A stretch of DNA of 64,000 bases from Stercorarius parasiticus (lineage: Eukaryota > Chordata > Aves > Charadriiformes > Stercorariidae), in the NCBI GenBank assembly GCA_013396915.1, contig VWZL01001960.1:118236-182235 (forward strand), read 5' to 3'. This document shows, in pieces, positions 11,395-26,200 of this stretch. The position numbers were made by a program, and so were the translations under genes. The notes under the pieces were generated by a model. That model had not been told where the DNA came from. It ran no database searches and worked only from the letters and a program-made list of their open reading frames with translations. Numbering within the stretch: position 1 is the first letter of the stretch; every line of letters begins with the position of its first letter.

Positions 11395-14300
11395 GAAGAA
11401 GTCCTTCCTGGGACGTGTGTGTCTGCTTCTCCTGCATCCAGACCCTGCCCTAGTTGAGGACCTACAAAGTGACCATGTTGCTCTGCAATACTGGGTCAGG
11501 CATGGACCCTCCCTTGCTGGCATGCTGAGCAGTCACAAGCCTCACCAGACATGGATAGAGCTTTCTGGAAGATGGGGCAGAAGATGAGGATGTGGAAAGG
11601 AGCTCTGGGGTGAGGAGAGGGAGGTTGAGAAAGCTGCTGGTTTTGTTTATAGTAGTCTTGAATGTGGGCTAAGAAAAATGGCTTGAATAGTGAAAATAGC
11701 TATGGATGGATTATCCAGTGTCAGTTTCCATGTGTGTATTACCATGTCGTCTGTTGGGAGGGGGAAGAGCAGAAGAGGACTGGATCATTGAGTATGTGTG
11801 CACACACAGAGCTATATAAAAATGCTTGCCAGCATCATTCTTGCTTGAAAGACAGGTATGCCTGGTTATGTTTGCCTTAACTGCACTAGGTGAGATGCGG
11901 TGGCAGGACCCTGCAGTGTGGTCTAGCTGGCAGCTAAGGAGGTTTTTCAGCAGCCGTTGCTTCTGTCTGCTGCAGTTGCTGTGGGAGGCAATGAGCAGAA
12001 GAGGTACAGTCTCATCTGGAATACTGAAAGGAAACATTCCCTGGAAGTTGCTGAATTATGCCAGTGAATTATTTAGAAAGTGTGTTACTAGAAATATGCC
12101 AAATCTGTATCAAGAAAAAATAATAAAAGTTTATTACCATAGACTAGAGCATCCAGCTTCTGGGAAATGTTCCTAAAAATACTGGACATGTCCGGGGGAC
12201 AAGGAAAGATAAACCCAATTTGATACTGGATGGTATCAAGGGCTATGAACAGCTCTGTGAACAAACTGAAGGCTAGTAATACAAGAGCCTCAGACTAATA
12301 CATTATTTTAACATGCTTTCGACGTATGAAAATATAGAGTGGATTAACTAAGGTTATTTTAAAAAAATCTGACATTCACAGTTTTAGAATGAAACCTGCA
12401 AATAAATGGGGAAAAAGTAAGGACAAAACATAAATAAAACAAAGGCTAAATCTGAGCACAGGGTTCTGGGTAGAGAGGCACCCAACATCCAGGGAAGAGG
12501 AAGAAACAGGCATTCTGCCTCTCCAAGGAACCTTCCCTTCTGCAGACCCTTTTTTCCTCAGCTGAACAGGAAGCCTCATACATGAGAGAGGTGAATCATA
12601 AGCCTAATCAATTTGTAATAACTTCTAGGATATACTGATGGTTTGGTAAGGTTCGGGTTTAAGAAAGTTTTAAGTGTCTTCTGTTGTCTTCTCAGGCAGA
12701 GATAAAGAGGAAAGAATTAGGGAACAAATGGAATAAAGGTCTGAAAAAATTTCCTCTGAAAAATTCTCATGGTCTTGTTTGGATTTTGAATCTGACCCTG
12801 GAAAAAACACACGGTGATAAAGATATGTTTGACAGAACTGACTTCTAAGAGAGGAAAACCACTTTATTTTGTCCTTTTTTATGCTAATTTCTGTATGACA
12901 TCTGCATGACCAAATTGCTGATCACATCCTCCTAGGACTGCTGTGCAGAAGGACCCTAGGAATGGTCTGAGTGACTCAGGCTGGGCAAATTACTGTAGCC
13001 AGTATTGTCTGTAATGATATATACAAGATGCTTACTCTGGTAAAATTAAAGAAATTCATACCTTTAGTATCCAGTTTGATGTGTTGATTATTTCTAAATC
13101 ATGAGTGTTTAGATTTAATATGTCATGTCACACATTTCGAAAAATGAAATAATTTCCTATATAAATGCAGGAGGTATTAGACAAAATGATGATAATACCT
13201 TCATAAAAACAAGAAAAAATGGTATTCCTCCATTTAAATTCATGTAACGTATTCATTTTTTATGTTACCGATAATAAATTCAGTGCTAAGAAAATATATT
13301 TAGCATAAGAAATTCTACAAGTATTGTTAGCAAGAATGTATTTTAAACAAAACCATAGCTAAATCCTTTCTTGTTTTCATTTTGTCACTCAGTGGACAGG
13401 AGGCAAGTAGCAGTTCTCTGTGTTTAGTCAATCAGCTACTCAAACACCTGTATTATTTAGTTCAGACCTATGAAATCTGATGGAAGGTTACACCTCTCTT
13501 TCACATCTCTGTGGACTTCTGGCTTATTTAGAAAGTACTGAATGAGCCTTTCTTTATTATCTACTCTCTTGGTAAATGGTACTTGGTAACGAAGAAAAAG
13601 GAAAACAGATTGGCAAGATAAAGGCAATTCATTAAGCACGAGCCAGAAAACATACAAAAGTAACACAGGTCAATGCAGTATGCTAAGATATTATTTATCA
13701 TGTTATAAAGTTAGTGTATCTGGATAACATCCAAAAGTCTGAATTGCAAGACAGTGCCATTTCTGCCAAAACCATTTGAAGTACAGATTAGTTTTCAGAA
13801 ATCAGAGGTACAAAAGTTCAATATCAATAGTGAATTATTCTGCTGCAGTGGAGGTACAGGCATACTGGATTGTGGTTAGTCTCTGAATGCAAATGTGATA
13901 TAGTCCTCTGTTTCTACAGCCTCCCCAAACTTTAAATACTATTACATTCTTTCTTACTATATCAATTTCCTCAAATGACACACTTGCTGATTCAAAACAC
14001 CATCTTTTAGAAAGATAGTTATGCTAATGCATGCCTCCTTAGAAACTTCCTTAGATGTTGAGTAAATAGGTAAATAAGTTTGCTTTTAGAATAAGGATTT
14101 TTATCAAGGTAAATTCACTACCTGTTTAGGTTCATGAGATAGTATGATTTAACTGCCGTGCTCCCAGAAAGAATTTTGCAAAACAAATGAAAAAATGAGG
14201 GAAATTTATCAGTATCCTAATAGTCACGTATTTTCCTTTCTGCCAGCTGATTTTTAATGCTGGTGAAAAGTGAGAAATCATATTCTTTTCCGCGGAGAGG

Positions 14301-15259
14301 TTCATTTTCCAGTGATGCTTGGATCATGCACTTCATTCTAAGACATGCCTGTCTACTGTCTAGGAGGCTTTAAGCAGACACAGTGAAGCCAGTACTGTTC
14401 TTCTGATAGGGTGTAATCAGAGCTGTCTGCCTCTCCCAGTTTCATTAAGACCTGGCAGAAAAAGATTATAGCAAAATATATAAGGTTTTGGGTGAGGGCC
14501 TCCTTGTGTCTCACAGGAGAGCATGCGATGCAGTACTCTGTGGGTTCTCTTTTCTCTGTATTTAGACTTAGTGTAATGCATAGCACAGCTCCACAAAATC
14601 TGCCTGAGTACTTGGGCAAAATTCCAAGAAAACCCTCTGTTTCCATTCTTTTTAGTGCCATTTATCTTTCTTAACATGTCTTGTTGCTAGTAACATGAAT
14701 GCTGTATTGATCAGTGGAACTATCTCATATATATTGAGAGGGTGAGAGGTACTTTTCTATTTGCAGAATGACAGCATCAGGAAAGAAAATCAGCATTTCC
14801 AGAGTAAGATTTAACTGTCTCCTGACTTAGCGCAGGTCATGGCATGTATCTTTGGAAGACAGAAGGAAAGTTAAAAATGCCTTACACCTAGGACAGTCTA
14901 GACAGAGAGAATATCCCTCATGTTATTGTGGCATGATTACATTTCGTAACATTTGTGATGCCCAGAGGACATTCTAGCTCCAAGGCTGACGGCAAGATGT
15001 TCATTTGCCTGCTGACTTCATGCAATCTGAGATATGCCAATATTTTGCTACATGGCCAAGGTAAGATTTCAAAGAACGGTTACACAGAATATGAAATCGT
15101 ACAATGCAAAAAGGAATAATTGCTTTGGAAAATGTTGGCATCTGTATGTGTCTTAGGACAAAGAAAATACATTCTTGTTTTTCTTCAACTGGAATTGTCT
15201 AGAAAATATTACTTAAAATGTGGAAATATTAATATGCAAGATTCTCAGTGTATACAGTA
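11395..15259. other. Intergenic DNA, nothing recognised
   Basis: The first 250 bases are GC-richer and of unknown origin; they abut the CR1 fragment. The rest is AT-rich with only short chance frames, for example a 102-codon minus-strand frame at 14353-14661 that overlaps others in two more frames. No gene or repeat is supported. Confidence 0.5.
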
Positions 15260-15660
15260 GATGTTAAAAGATCATAACCAAGGCATGGGCTGTCACAGCA
15301 ATTGCTCTGAGCAGGCTAATACAAGGAATAGAAGTAAGAACTGTAATCATAAAAGACCAAAGTCAAGAAGTAAAAGCCAAACCAAAGGCAAGGCAGGAAC
15401 ATGCCCAGCACCCAGCTTAGCTGCCAGTAACCCTACCAAGTTTAACACTGAAAGGCAGGTCCTGAGACAGCTTGTGGGACAGACATGAGGAAAGCCGAAG
15501 GCAGACCGGTGCAGCGCTCGTGACTGCTCAGCTGGGAGCCCATGCAGGGCCCCAGCAAAGGGGATGCTGCATTTATGGTCCTGGTGTAAAGTAGCCCACC
15601 GAGTAATACAGCAGCAGCAGGACCAGCATGGACACCTATCAGCCATTTAGGCTTAATGGC
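15260..15660. other. GC-richer patch of unknown origin
   Basis: A compositionally distinct block of roughly 400 bp in AT-rich surroundings. It has a 75-codon lysine/serine-rich + frame (15261-15488) and a 99-codon minus frame (15347-15646) that overlap each other. Neither matches a known family. It might be a worn-down LTR or other repeat, but this could not be shown. Confidence 0.3.
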
Positions 15661-18600
15661 CAGCCTTTATTTCCTACATGATTTGGCCAGGTTATCACGA
15701 TGTAGGAGACTGGCTTCTGCCAGAGTGCTCTCTGCCGTTTAATAGGCCACACAGAGCATAATGGTGACTGACAGTAAGTTTATTCATAGCAGTTCTTATT
15801 ATTTTCTGCCAGAGTGAGATTATAGGTATACTTCTAGGAAGACTGAAAACCTGATGAAGGGTTTTACATTACCTGGACAGAAGTAATTTTTTTCTGTATT
15901 GTCAAGTGGCTGCTGTGCTGTAAGCCTGCTGGTATTTTGATCAATAGTGCACTCTTGACACTTAAGTCTTTTGTGCTGAAAGATGCAAGATCTCTTTGAG
16001 TACTAAAGATCAGTCTTTCCTACTCAGTTTTATAGTGTAACATAACATAACTACTTAGCAAACATCTCTGCAAAATATGTCTCATTTTTGACTGCTATCA
16101 AGCACCATGTTATAATGAAAATAAATGTCCAAGTTCAAACAAGAAAGTACATACAGCTATCATTTTGAGAAGAAGGTGGAGAAAGGATTTTGGAGAAAAT
16201 AAGCTGTCTATATTCATGAAGCAGCCACTTCTGCATCACATCTACTCAAATTCCTTTTTTACTGTATCCAGAGACATTTCCAAGCATTTAACTCTTGCTC
16301 TCAACATCTTTTGCATTTACAGCTTTAACATTCTCTCCCACAGGCACCATTTTAAGGACATGTCCCCGTTCAGATTAGATCACTGTCCATTATTACTAAT
16401 AGGAAGATACCACAGTTCCAATTTAACGTCAGTGATGAATACCTAAAAAAGCATACTGAATTGGAATATTCAGGCTAATATTTTTACTCCTTAATCTTGG
16501 TAAATCTGGTGTATTTCATTTCTCTCTAGCTGGCACAGACCCCATCCTACTGTACCTCTGGGCTTCCTTGCCTCCCATTCCAACAAAAAATCCACAGTAT
16601 TGCTGATGCAATATGTGCATATCAATGTTTTAAGGAAATAGAAGATTTCTCCTGAAGCACAGAACAGCATAAAAGTGGGGTGGAGCAGGCACCATTCCCA
16701 GAAAGCTATGCTGGGATTTGAGTCAGGCTTTCAACCGCGCTTTGCCCCATGAAGCAGAATTAAAACATTGCACCAGTGAAGCTTCTTCTGCAGGAGCAGC
16801 TGTATTGTCAGTTTGCTGGGGAAGAACTGTTTAAACTGTGATACCATTCTTTTTCTGCTTAGGCACTGCATAAATGCAAATATACTAACAGAGCTCTTAC
16901 TTTGAGAAACAGGTTTATATTTGCTGGTAAATGCACAAGAATTATTTAGAGAACTGTATGAATACAGACAGATTGTGCTAAAAGAAGCCAAGTGTCATTG
17001 ATAAGTCTTTGAAGTAATGACCAGGCTGACAGTAACACTAGGAAGTATCATTTGAATTCCATAATCTGTAATTTTGCTGAGATTTTGAGCAAGTGTGCCT
17101 ACTGTGCCTACTTGTTTTGTTTTGGTTTTGGTTTTGTTGTTTTATTTTATTCATAGACAATCTGTAAGGCTACACATTTAAAATAATTCACTGCAGAAAT
17201 GTAAAGTAACTGTGACGTTTAGTCTTACTGAGCAAAGATGGATCCAGATTAACTGTGATGCAGAAAAATACCACACGATAATAATAAAATAATGACTTTT
17301 AAAAACTACTGATAATCTTATCTATTCTGGTTTTGGCTTTCAACTTGTTGATATTCCCTAAAATATCTTTCTTCTGCTACACTTGCCATTATCAACATTA
17401 AAAAAAATGTAATTGTAAAGCTATTCTAAACTGTATTTGAGTGCGTAGCTTTCTCATAGCCACATAGTTATTGCAGGACACATTCTTTTGCTCACTGTAT
17501 CTTATCTTTGCTGAAACTTACAAATACATATTTAAATATTTCTAGATGCATGTGAAATTCTTTCTGTAAGTGAAGAGCAGTTTTATTTTACAAGACTAAA
17601 AATGCATCTACTCCTGAACTGTTGTTAAATGAAAAATAATATTTCAGTTAGAAAATAGTACAAGAGTAACATGGCCTCTGCTTTATTTGTCTAGATTTTG
17701 AACAAAATCAAAGCCTTCCACTATAAAAAAGAAATCGAGAAGAGAAGATGATGGAATCTACTAATTTCTATTTATTTACAAGGAAAGCACAGTCATTTTT
17801 CAGAACTCGAGAGTAATCAAACAGCTGAAAATTGCTTTGGTCACAGCTCTATTCTATCTGTAATCAAATGTAGCTCATAGATTTCCTCTTTTAATTTTAT
17901 TTTTTTTCCTTTCAAGAAAGACTAATATATTGGCGGCTGTTTATTCATCTGAGTACTGACAGAAGCTTAAGTAAGGCAGCATGACACTCTGCATAGACTT
18001 GTAGATGCTACTTAAGGCTGTGTTTTGACCTTATTATAGTTTAGCTAATTTTTTTTAATAAAAAGATTTTAATAACTTATGTCATTCAACAAATTAAAAG
18101 TGACTGCTCTTCGCACCCTGTTAAGGTGAATAAAACCTGTTAAGGTTTTATCTAGACCCTGACAACAGGTAGCAGTAATACAATTTCAGAGATTTACTCT
18201 TTAATTGACAGATCACTCTGAAAACAGTGACAAAAGAAAAGTTTTCCTAATATTTGTCAGATTTGTCTCTTTTTATTGCAAGTTGGATAGTTTCAGAACA
18301 AATACTGTACATATCTTTCAGACACCTGGCCTAGGGTCAAGGTTAGGAACTGCCCTTTCAACTGTTAGGTGAAAAGGGCAATAATCTGTTTCTGTTTTTT
18401 CTACCAGAATTTTGTGGTTTTCAAATGTATTTTGATTAATTACTTTCCAAAACCCAAGCTGTTTTAAAATAGATTATCTAGTTTCACTCAGTTTCTCTAA
18501 GTTCTATACTTTTTGGATAGTTAGGCAGATGATTTCTAAACTACATTAATGCAAAAATCCTGTGTGATCAGAACAATTCTGTTGTCCAATATGATACTCA

Positions 18601-21600
18601 ACTTCCTTCAACTTATTTTGCATATATTGTATTTCTTTCAAAGAAATAATACAACTCCAGAAATATAGTTTTATGTTCATCCATTATGAGAGTTTGAATT
18701 AAAAATTCATATTGTTTTCTTCTTTGGCTCTGGAAAAGTTGTCACAAAAGGCTTAAACTGCCTAGAGAGTATTCTAGCTCTGCAGAGGCAGGATACATTA
18801 GAAGAACAGAATTACTGATAGCTTTTCATTAGTCACTAGTAACCAAACAAATCCAGAACCCAGTAATGAATTTCAGTCTTGCATGTTTGACTCTTATATA
18901 CAATCCAGACACACGCAAAATTCCAATCACTGCATCCCTGACTTAAATCTGTAAGTAAATTTATCTTTGTTTGCCTGTTAAACTGTTTTACAATTAAAGG
19001 CGTTGTTTAACATTCAGTTTAAACCAATATAAACCTATGTCCTCTTGCTTATGCCAACACAAGTATTTTGCAATCAAAGGGACAGATGGATTCAGGAACC
19101 CAGCTGGCTCAAAATAAATTATTTTTTCTTTCCTTAGGTATGAACTTAATTGGTTGCCTGATTGCACTGACCATGCACCATCATGATCTCTAACACTGCA
19201 GCACAAGACGGGTGATATGAATTCAGGAATGGGGAAAACAGTAAGACTGACTCTGTTAGCATTAGTGACAACTCAGGTAAACTTAAACTGTACCATTAAA
19301 GGCCTGACTTCCCCCCCTGTGTAAGCTGTGATTCAGTAAACTTTAACTATCGCTCTTTTGAAATCATGTAAAGGTGGAAAGGTTAGCCCTTAAGTATCAG
19401 TTAAAATACTGGTTAGCATTAGCACTGGTAGAAATAAAATACACAAAAAAAGAAAGCAGGATGTGTTAAAAAAACAGGGAAAGAGAATTCTTGTGTCAAG
19501 AAACATACTATCTAGACAAAGATTTGCTGCCTCAGCTTAACTGTGAAAGCAAATCTGGAATGAAGTTATACTTCCTCATCTAAGAAATTTTTTTGAGGCA
19601 ATATCCCTAAGAACTCTTTCATGATGACAGTAAAAAGAGAGCTTCTTCCTGCTAGGTGATAAGAACTTCAAAACCACTAATTCATTATCATTCCAGATTC
19701 ATCACTCTCCTTCGCCCTAAATCTTAAAAAGATTCAGCAAAAGCCACATTTCCCCCCTTGAAGACTACTGCTGTATTATTAAGTAAATGATAGTGGCAGA
19801 TAGTTTATGGTTTCTAAAAACAGAAACTAATGTCACTTGATTTTCTACCTACAAAGCAGTCTTCAAATGTTTACCTTCTAGTTTAGTGTTTATGTAACTG
19901 AAGTAAAAGTTTAATCTATTTTAAATCCTAATAAAGATCTTGATTTAAAACCAAAGTTAAATTCAAAGATTACTTCTAATTCTATGTACTACAAAATACT
20001 CAGATTAATAAGTCAATAGTCTGCTGAGTAATTTATATCTAATAAAGCATAGAAGAGAAAAAAATATGTTAATGATTTATGTTGTCGTTATGATTTAGAA
20101 AATTACATTATCATATACTTTCATCAAGTTATGTGTCCACTTTCTTGGCATCACAGAATTTCATCAATGGCAAAGAGATGGTAGTTTGTAGTTTGTAAGG
20201 CATCTACAAGTTGCACATCAAATACAAAGCAATAGCCACAGCTCATAATATACACAATTTTGGTGTAACTGAAAGCACAAAAGGACTCCATGGAACTCCA
20301 TCAGTGGTTTTGCTGTACAGCCTAAATGCATAAGTGTGAATATTCTCTTAATGGTTATCTGCAATTCTAGCATGAACCATCAATCCCTTCCAAAGTATTC
20401 TCTTTCAGGCTTCTAAGTATTGTAAAACTTGTTGAAGGTACATTCTCTCACTATTGGCATATAGTTGTATTTTTTCTTATCCAGTTGACACACAACAAAA
20501 TAAACGTTCATCCAAAGGGCAGCAAGGGTTTTTTAGGTTTCCTGAAAGCACAGCAGGCAAGAACCACTAGAACCACTGCACCACCTAGAATTTGCTAGCA
20601 CCTGTCTGATCTGAAGTCTCCTTTGCCTGTATACACTGAGCAGTGTCTTCAAGACCATTACCACTCCAGACACACTCTTGTAGGTGCATACTGTCATCAA
20701 AGCACTGAGCGAGCTCCTTATAAAAATGTCTTAATTTATTTTTCTTCTTGGAAAAGTTCTGAGCCCATGCTTGATCACCTTAAGCTTCTGTCATTAAGTG
20801 GTCTCGCCCATTGTTGAGGTCCCAGTTTTTGCAGAGATCTTTTACCTCATCTATATATGTATCCTCATATGCTCCTTTTTAGTTGTTACACTACTCTAAG
20901 GGACATCTTTTTCTTCTCCATTTTCTCTGTCCCTTAAGCAAGCTTCTCAATTTCTGCTATTCCCTTACAGCAGTAAAATGAACAGTTATGAAACACAAAA
21001 TCAACACAAATTCCTCAAAACAGATTTCCCTTCTGAAAAGCAGGTCTTGGTCCTAGTAATTACAAAAGCAAAGATTCATACTTGCAGCATGTGACTTCAA
21101 TGAAGTGACATTTGCTGACTTGAACAGTTTCCTTCTATGATGATAAACATTAGCAGGCAAATTAAATCCAGCTCTTACAAATGCAAGAATAAAATGATAC
21201 AGTGTGAATCTCTGCACACAGATCAGACACCTGTATTACTTGTCATCACCACAGAGAGTGCCAATTGAGTCTTGTATCTTGCTGACACTGGCAATGTAGT
21301 CATGGAGCAGTCATGGTCATGTTGACAAGCATGTGATTGCTTGCGATGCAGTTAGCATGCCGTGAAGAATAAGCTATAGAAGTCAATCCTCTTCCTGTTG
21401 CCTCCAGCAGAGAGGAGATTGGGAGATAATTTCCTCCCCATCACTCACACATTTTTCCTCACAGCAGAAATAAAGAGATGAAAGACCTAAGGAGCTAATT
21501 AATCACTGGTGGAAGAAATGCAACATCGCCAACAGAAAAGCCAAGATACAATGTCAGGATGTTATCATAACTACTTAGCAGTTCCTTTTTAATGCCATTT

Positions 21601-22464
21601 GATAATGAACTGTCTGAGGATTACTGGAGTTGAGGATAGTTGCAGTACTTGATGGCATACATTTCTGCTTGGACTTGTTTCCAGTCTTTCATGCTGTGGT
21701 GGTGGAGAGCACTATGCGTATTATGAAATCTTTATTGACAGAGAACAATATTTTTGCAAAAATCTCAGCATTGTTCCTTATTTAATGAGGAAAAATAAAT
21801 ATTTTGTAATAAGAAGGCTCATGCTTCCTCTCTCTTCTACAACTTTAAAAAGCACTAGCAAACATCAATAAAATATTAGAGAAAAGCAATGATAAAAAAG
21901 ATACTATGGTCTTGCAGAATTAATAAAAACAGGCAGTCAGGTAGAAGACAGACATCTAATTAATGCCCTTCTGATGGAGAAGTTTCACAGTTAGCTTAAC
22001 TCCCATTTAAACATATAAGGTTTCATAAGGGAAAAGAGGCTAATAAATGCCACCACTGTGGAAAATGGTGCTTGTCCTTTGTTAAATTACAGCAAATCGA
22101 AGAAGAATGAGCAAAATCATAGGAAACTACATCTTATTTGTTCTGCTGCCAGCAGAAAAGCCCCTCTTTTTCCTCCTACCTTTCCCTTTTTACTTTTAAA
22201 CTAAAACTCTAAAATGCTGTAACTGTAGGACACCATGTTACAAAATTCTTCCTTTGTGCATCTCCCACAGGAATTGTGGGGCCATCCTCACCAGAACTGC
22301 ATAACTAGTGCTAAAATCCTGCTTTGTTTTTCTTTCTAAATTGTGACATGAATTAGTGGAATAATGCAACCAAGTATTGTGCCTTCCTACGATGTAGGTC
22401 ATGTACTGCAAGGGTCATATAAGCTTGTTACAACAACATGCAAAAAAATCCCCTTTCCCCCCCT
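15661..22464. other. AT-rich intergenic DNA; one T/G-rich low-complexity tract
   Basis: Long stretch with no supported gene. It includes a low-complexity (GTTTT/GGTTTT) tract at 17113-17150. No LINE or LTR similarity was recognised. Confidence 0.55.
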
Positions 22465-22515
22465 TTTATTTACTTATTTATTTGTGTGTTTGTTTGTTTA
22501 TTTATTTATTTGTTT
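22465..22515. repeat. (TTTA/TTTG)n low-complexity tract
   Basis: Runs of TTTA and TTTG tetranucleotides alternate over about 50 bp. This gives the tyrosine/phenylalanine/valine-rich stretch in the chance frame 22364-22678. Confidence 0.8.
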
Positions 22516-23152
22516 CAACACTTCAACATCCTACAGAGTTCTTCCACAGGAGTATTGCTGCCTGGTAGCCCTAAGTAGGCTGCCTATCTCCTTGCTGACG
22601 GAATTGGATATGTGGCAAATCAGTCCAAACACAAAAATGGGCTGGTGGGAGGAAGTGGCAAGGTGCTTGACAAGGTAATGGGCATTCTTCCTGTTTTCCA
22701 ATATATAACGATATTATCGCCTTGTTATCATTTTTTCCTACTTTATTGCCCTTCAAGTGACCACTGCTTTATGCTGTGCACACAAATGCAGACACAAAGG
22801 TACTGCAAAAGTTTCTGTTGAAATCTCAGCCAACTAAGCAATGTTATGGTTATGACCACTACCTCCTTCAACCCCAAACAGGCCAGAGCAGCAGCCAGGG
22901 ACTGTGGAAAGCATTCCCCTTCTGTAGGGGGTGCTGGCGCAGGCAGAGACAAAAGCTGTCCATCCCTTTCGTTAGGGTAATATTCTTAGCTTTGTTCAGT
23001 TAGAATTAATCTTCAGCACATTTCTGAGATACATGTGTGGGCAGCATGAAAGGTAGATATTTTATTGTTTTTTAGGGAAATTTAGGAAGGCAAAAAGGAT
23101 TAGTTCGGTCTGAAGAAATGTAACTAGTGAAATCTGTACTCCTGTGGTGTTT
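22516..23152. other. Intergenic DNA, nothing recognised
   Basis: Only overlapping short frames on both strands. No supported feature. Confidence 0.5.
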
Positions 23153-23224
23153 GTTGCTTTTTGTCCATTTTTGTTTGTCACTTTTTGTCCATTTTTGTTT
23201 GTTACTTTTTGTCCATTTTTGTTT
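23153..23224. repeat. Three tandem copies of a 24-bp unit
   Basis: The unit 'CTTTTTGTCCATTTTTGTTT' preceded by GTTG, GTCA or GTTA occurs three times head to tail, 24 bp each. Differences are confined to the first four or five bases of each unit. The array ends cleanly at GTCTTCTCC. Confidence 0.92.
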
Positions 23225-23242
23225 GTCTTCTCCTTTTAATAG

Positions 23243-23265
23243 TGTATTATTAAATTAATAATACA
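23243..23265. repeat. Perfect AT-rich inverted repeat (11-bp arms, 1-nt centre)
   Basis: TGTATTATTAA is followed after one A by its exact reverse complement TTAATAATACA. It lies 18 bp after the 24-bp tandem array. Such a palindrome could extrude as a small cruciform, but no function is implied. Confidence 0.9.
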
Positions 23266-26200
23266 TTTATTGTGTAGGCTTTTTAGAATTGGGCTGCCCA
23301 CACAATTTTTTTTGTTGCTTTGTGCAGAGCCTCACACATTAAGGACAATTTTTCACAACCTTCTTGCCTATAGTCAATTACTTCAAGCAAAAGAAAAAGG
23401 TATTTCTCAAAAGGTGAAGTTGATTTGCAATATTCTTTTCAGGATGTACTTTTCAGTTGAATTAAAAAGAGATCAAAGGAAAAAATAAGAACTAAAATAT
23501 CATCTGAAAATATACCATACTTTGTTCCTACAATTTTGAAGCCTTATTTTCAATATGCAGTAAGCAACAATAGACATATGCAAATTTTGTTCCATATTCT
23601 CAACATTATTGCAAGAAAAGTAAATTTGAAAATATATGCTGTGATTTAATTAGTTTGTATACCAAACATTAGAAACATCTGACATATTCTTAGGGATGTT
23701 TGCATTTGAAGTTACAGTGAATTATCTCTTCAAATAAAGATCTAGAACTTCTGTAGAAATGGTGGGCCATGAAATAACATGTTCTCATATACTTGCATAT
23801 ACTCCAAGGCATTGCTCCAAAGCATAGCAAAATATTCACTACCAAACGTACTTCCGGACCACCCTGGCTACTTAGGCCACTACTGAATAATGTGAGAGAG
23901 AGTTGTGGATGTGCTCAGCTTCCTTCTGATAGCACATGGTTTAAAACTTGTGAATTCAAAACTTGCGTAAGAGCATTAGTGAGGTTCCATAATAATTAGC
24001 TTTTTTGCCCCAGGTAGAAGTTCAAAAAGAATGAAACATGTCTCTAATACATTTAATATTTACATAAATACAGATGACTGTGGTATTTGACTCAAGTTTT
24101 GTACTTTGAGGCTAAGTCAGATGGTCAGGATTATATTTTAATCAAATATACCACAGCAAAACATAAGCTAAGCTTGGTTTATGTTTATTTCTGTTACTAG
24201 ACTTACAATGACAAAACAGACTTTCTGAAGTAGATAGTACTAATTTTACACTTGTAGCTGGCCTTTTTAACAAGTATAACATTTGCTGCTCTGATGAACG
24301 TTTTTGTTACTGTTTGCTTTTTAATATTTATTAAATATTAGTTAATTTAACATCCAAACTGTTATTTTTATGTGACTTCTTACAACATATCTGAGACATT
24401 TCTCTTCACTTTGATGTTGCTAATACAGAACTTCATCTCCACCCATTAGCTCTTGATTTATTCCCTTTAAACTATGTTTGCACTTAAACATTTGCAGTTC
24501 CCGGAATGGTTTCCCAGTTGTGGGTAATTCTGAGAATAATCAGGACAGTATTATATACTTTGACTTCTATTAAATACTGCCTTCCCTGTTATGCCTTCTA
24601 GACATGATATTTACTACACTTTGGATACCTGGAGATGCAGAAAACTGACTGTACCTGTTTTGGAGATCTAACCCTAGCCTTATATAATCTCTACAATCAC
24701 TATTTTTCTAGAGAACTGAATGACACTGGAAGAGGCCCCTGAAAGTTCTGTTCTACTTTCTAAGTAAGAAAACCTAAGTTCAGATTTTCTTTCCTTAGCT
24801 CAGCCTATGCTTTACTCTTAAAGCCAGTGCTGTGTTCTTTACAATAAAGGCTTCTCTCTCTGTGCTCCGTCTTCTCTTTGTGCGGAATACTGAAAGAATC
24901 AGCTATTATTTTGAGAATAAAATATACGGATAGCAGATACAGTGTTGATTTTTTTCTCATGTTTTTATTCTGTTTTTTTAGAGAATGTCCATATAATTAA
25001 AGACATGACTGAGCACACAAATTAAAGACAGATATCCAATAGCATTCAGCAAAGAAAGAAGGCATTCTTTCACTTTGTAAAAATACATTGATACATTGTG
25101 TAATGACTAGATTCATCATGAATGAACAGGCTTGTCCAACAACATTATTTTTTTTTAATTTAAAATTTTGATTTGAGTGTTCCTTGTTATAGAATGGCAT
25201 ATTATTTTTCTGTAAGAACTTCAGTAAGCTTTCATGTGGGTTTACACTCATTCAGCCAGACTTAATGACATGTGGCTTACTTTCAGATCTGTGAAGGTAA
25301 CTTTTTGATTTTTGCCACACCACACTCATTAAATCAACATGTGTTGTGAAGCTATCTGCCCCCTTGAATCCAGCTGTTTTGACTCATCCCATCTAGGATT
25401 AAGGCAGGACTGTTCAGTTCAATGTTCTCCAGTAGAAAAGGGCTTCGCTACAGTTAGTGTGCAAACTGGCCATCCATTAGGAAATACGAGTCAAGGTAAA
25501 CATCTTTTATACAGACTAAGACATATAATATGGTTCATTGAAAAGCTTGGAAAAGGGTGTCAGACAGCACTTGGTGAGAGGGTTCATATAGTTCTAATTT
25601 GACCTGCGAGAATGGTCAGCCTTCTTGTCTGTAGACAAACAAAAAGTCTTCATGGGTTTGAGAGAGAGTCATGAGTCTTAATGGACATGCATTTAGCATT
25701 GCTTTACTCTATGCTTTTGCAGTTTAATGTAATCTATAATACATTAATATAATGATTGAGTTACTTAGCCTATCAGGATAACAGATCAGAAGTAATCGAT
25801 TGTCAGCCTCTTCATTAACTCTCTGCATGGATATAGTTTCAACATTCTCATTTTAACAAAGAAGTACCACACCACTTTTTCCTCTCTAAATAATATATTG
25901 TTAAATGAAGACAGAAACTGTAAACATATACTTAAAAGCATGCACTCTAAAAGCAGATGGAGGCAAGTTCTGTATGTAAGGGAATAAAAAAACCAGAGAC
26001 ATAGAAGTACCTTATAAAAATCAAATTTCTGCAGCAATTCACTTCAGAAAATACAAGAGGCTTTGTTAATTGCCTGATGCTCCACTCTATTTTACAGTGT
26101 TTCAAGATCTATACTAGGCCAATGCAGTCTAGCTCTAAAGCCATCGGTGTTTAAATACCTCTCTCTATATATACACACATTAATGATTTATTTAAGATTT

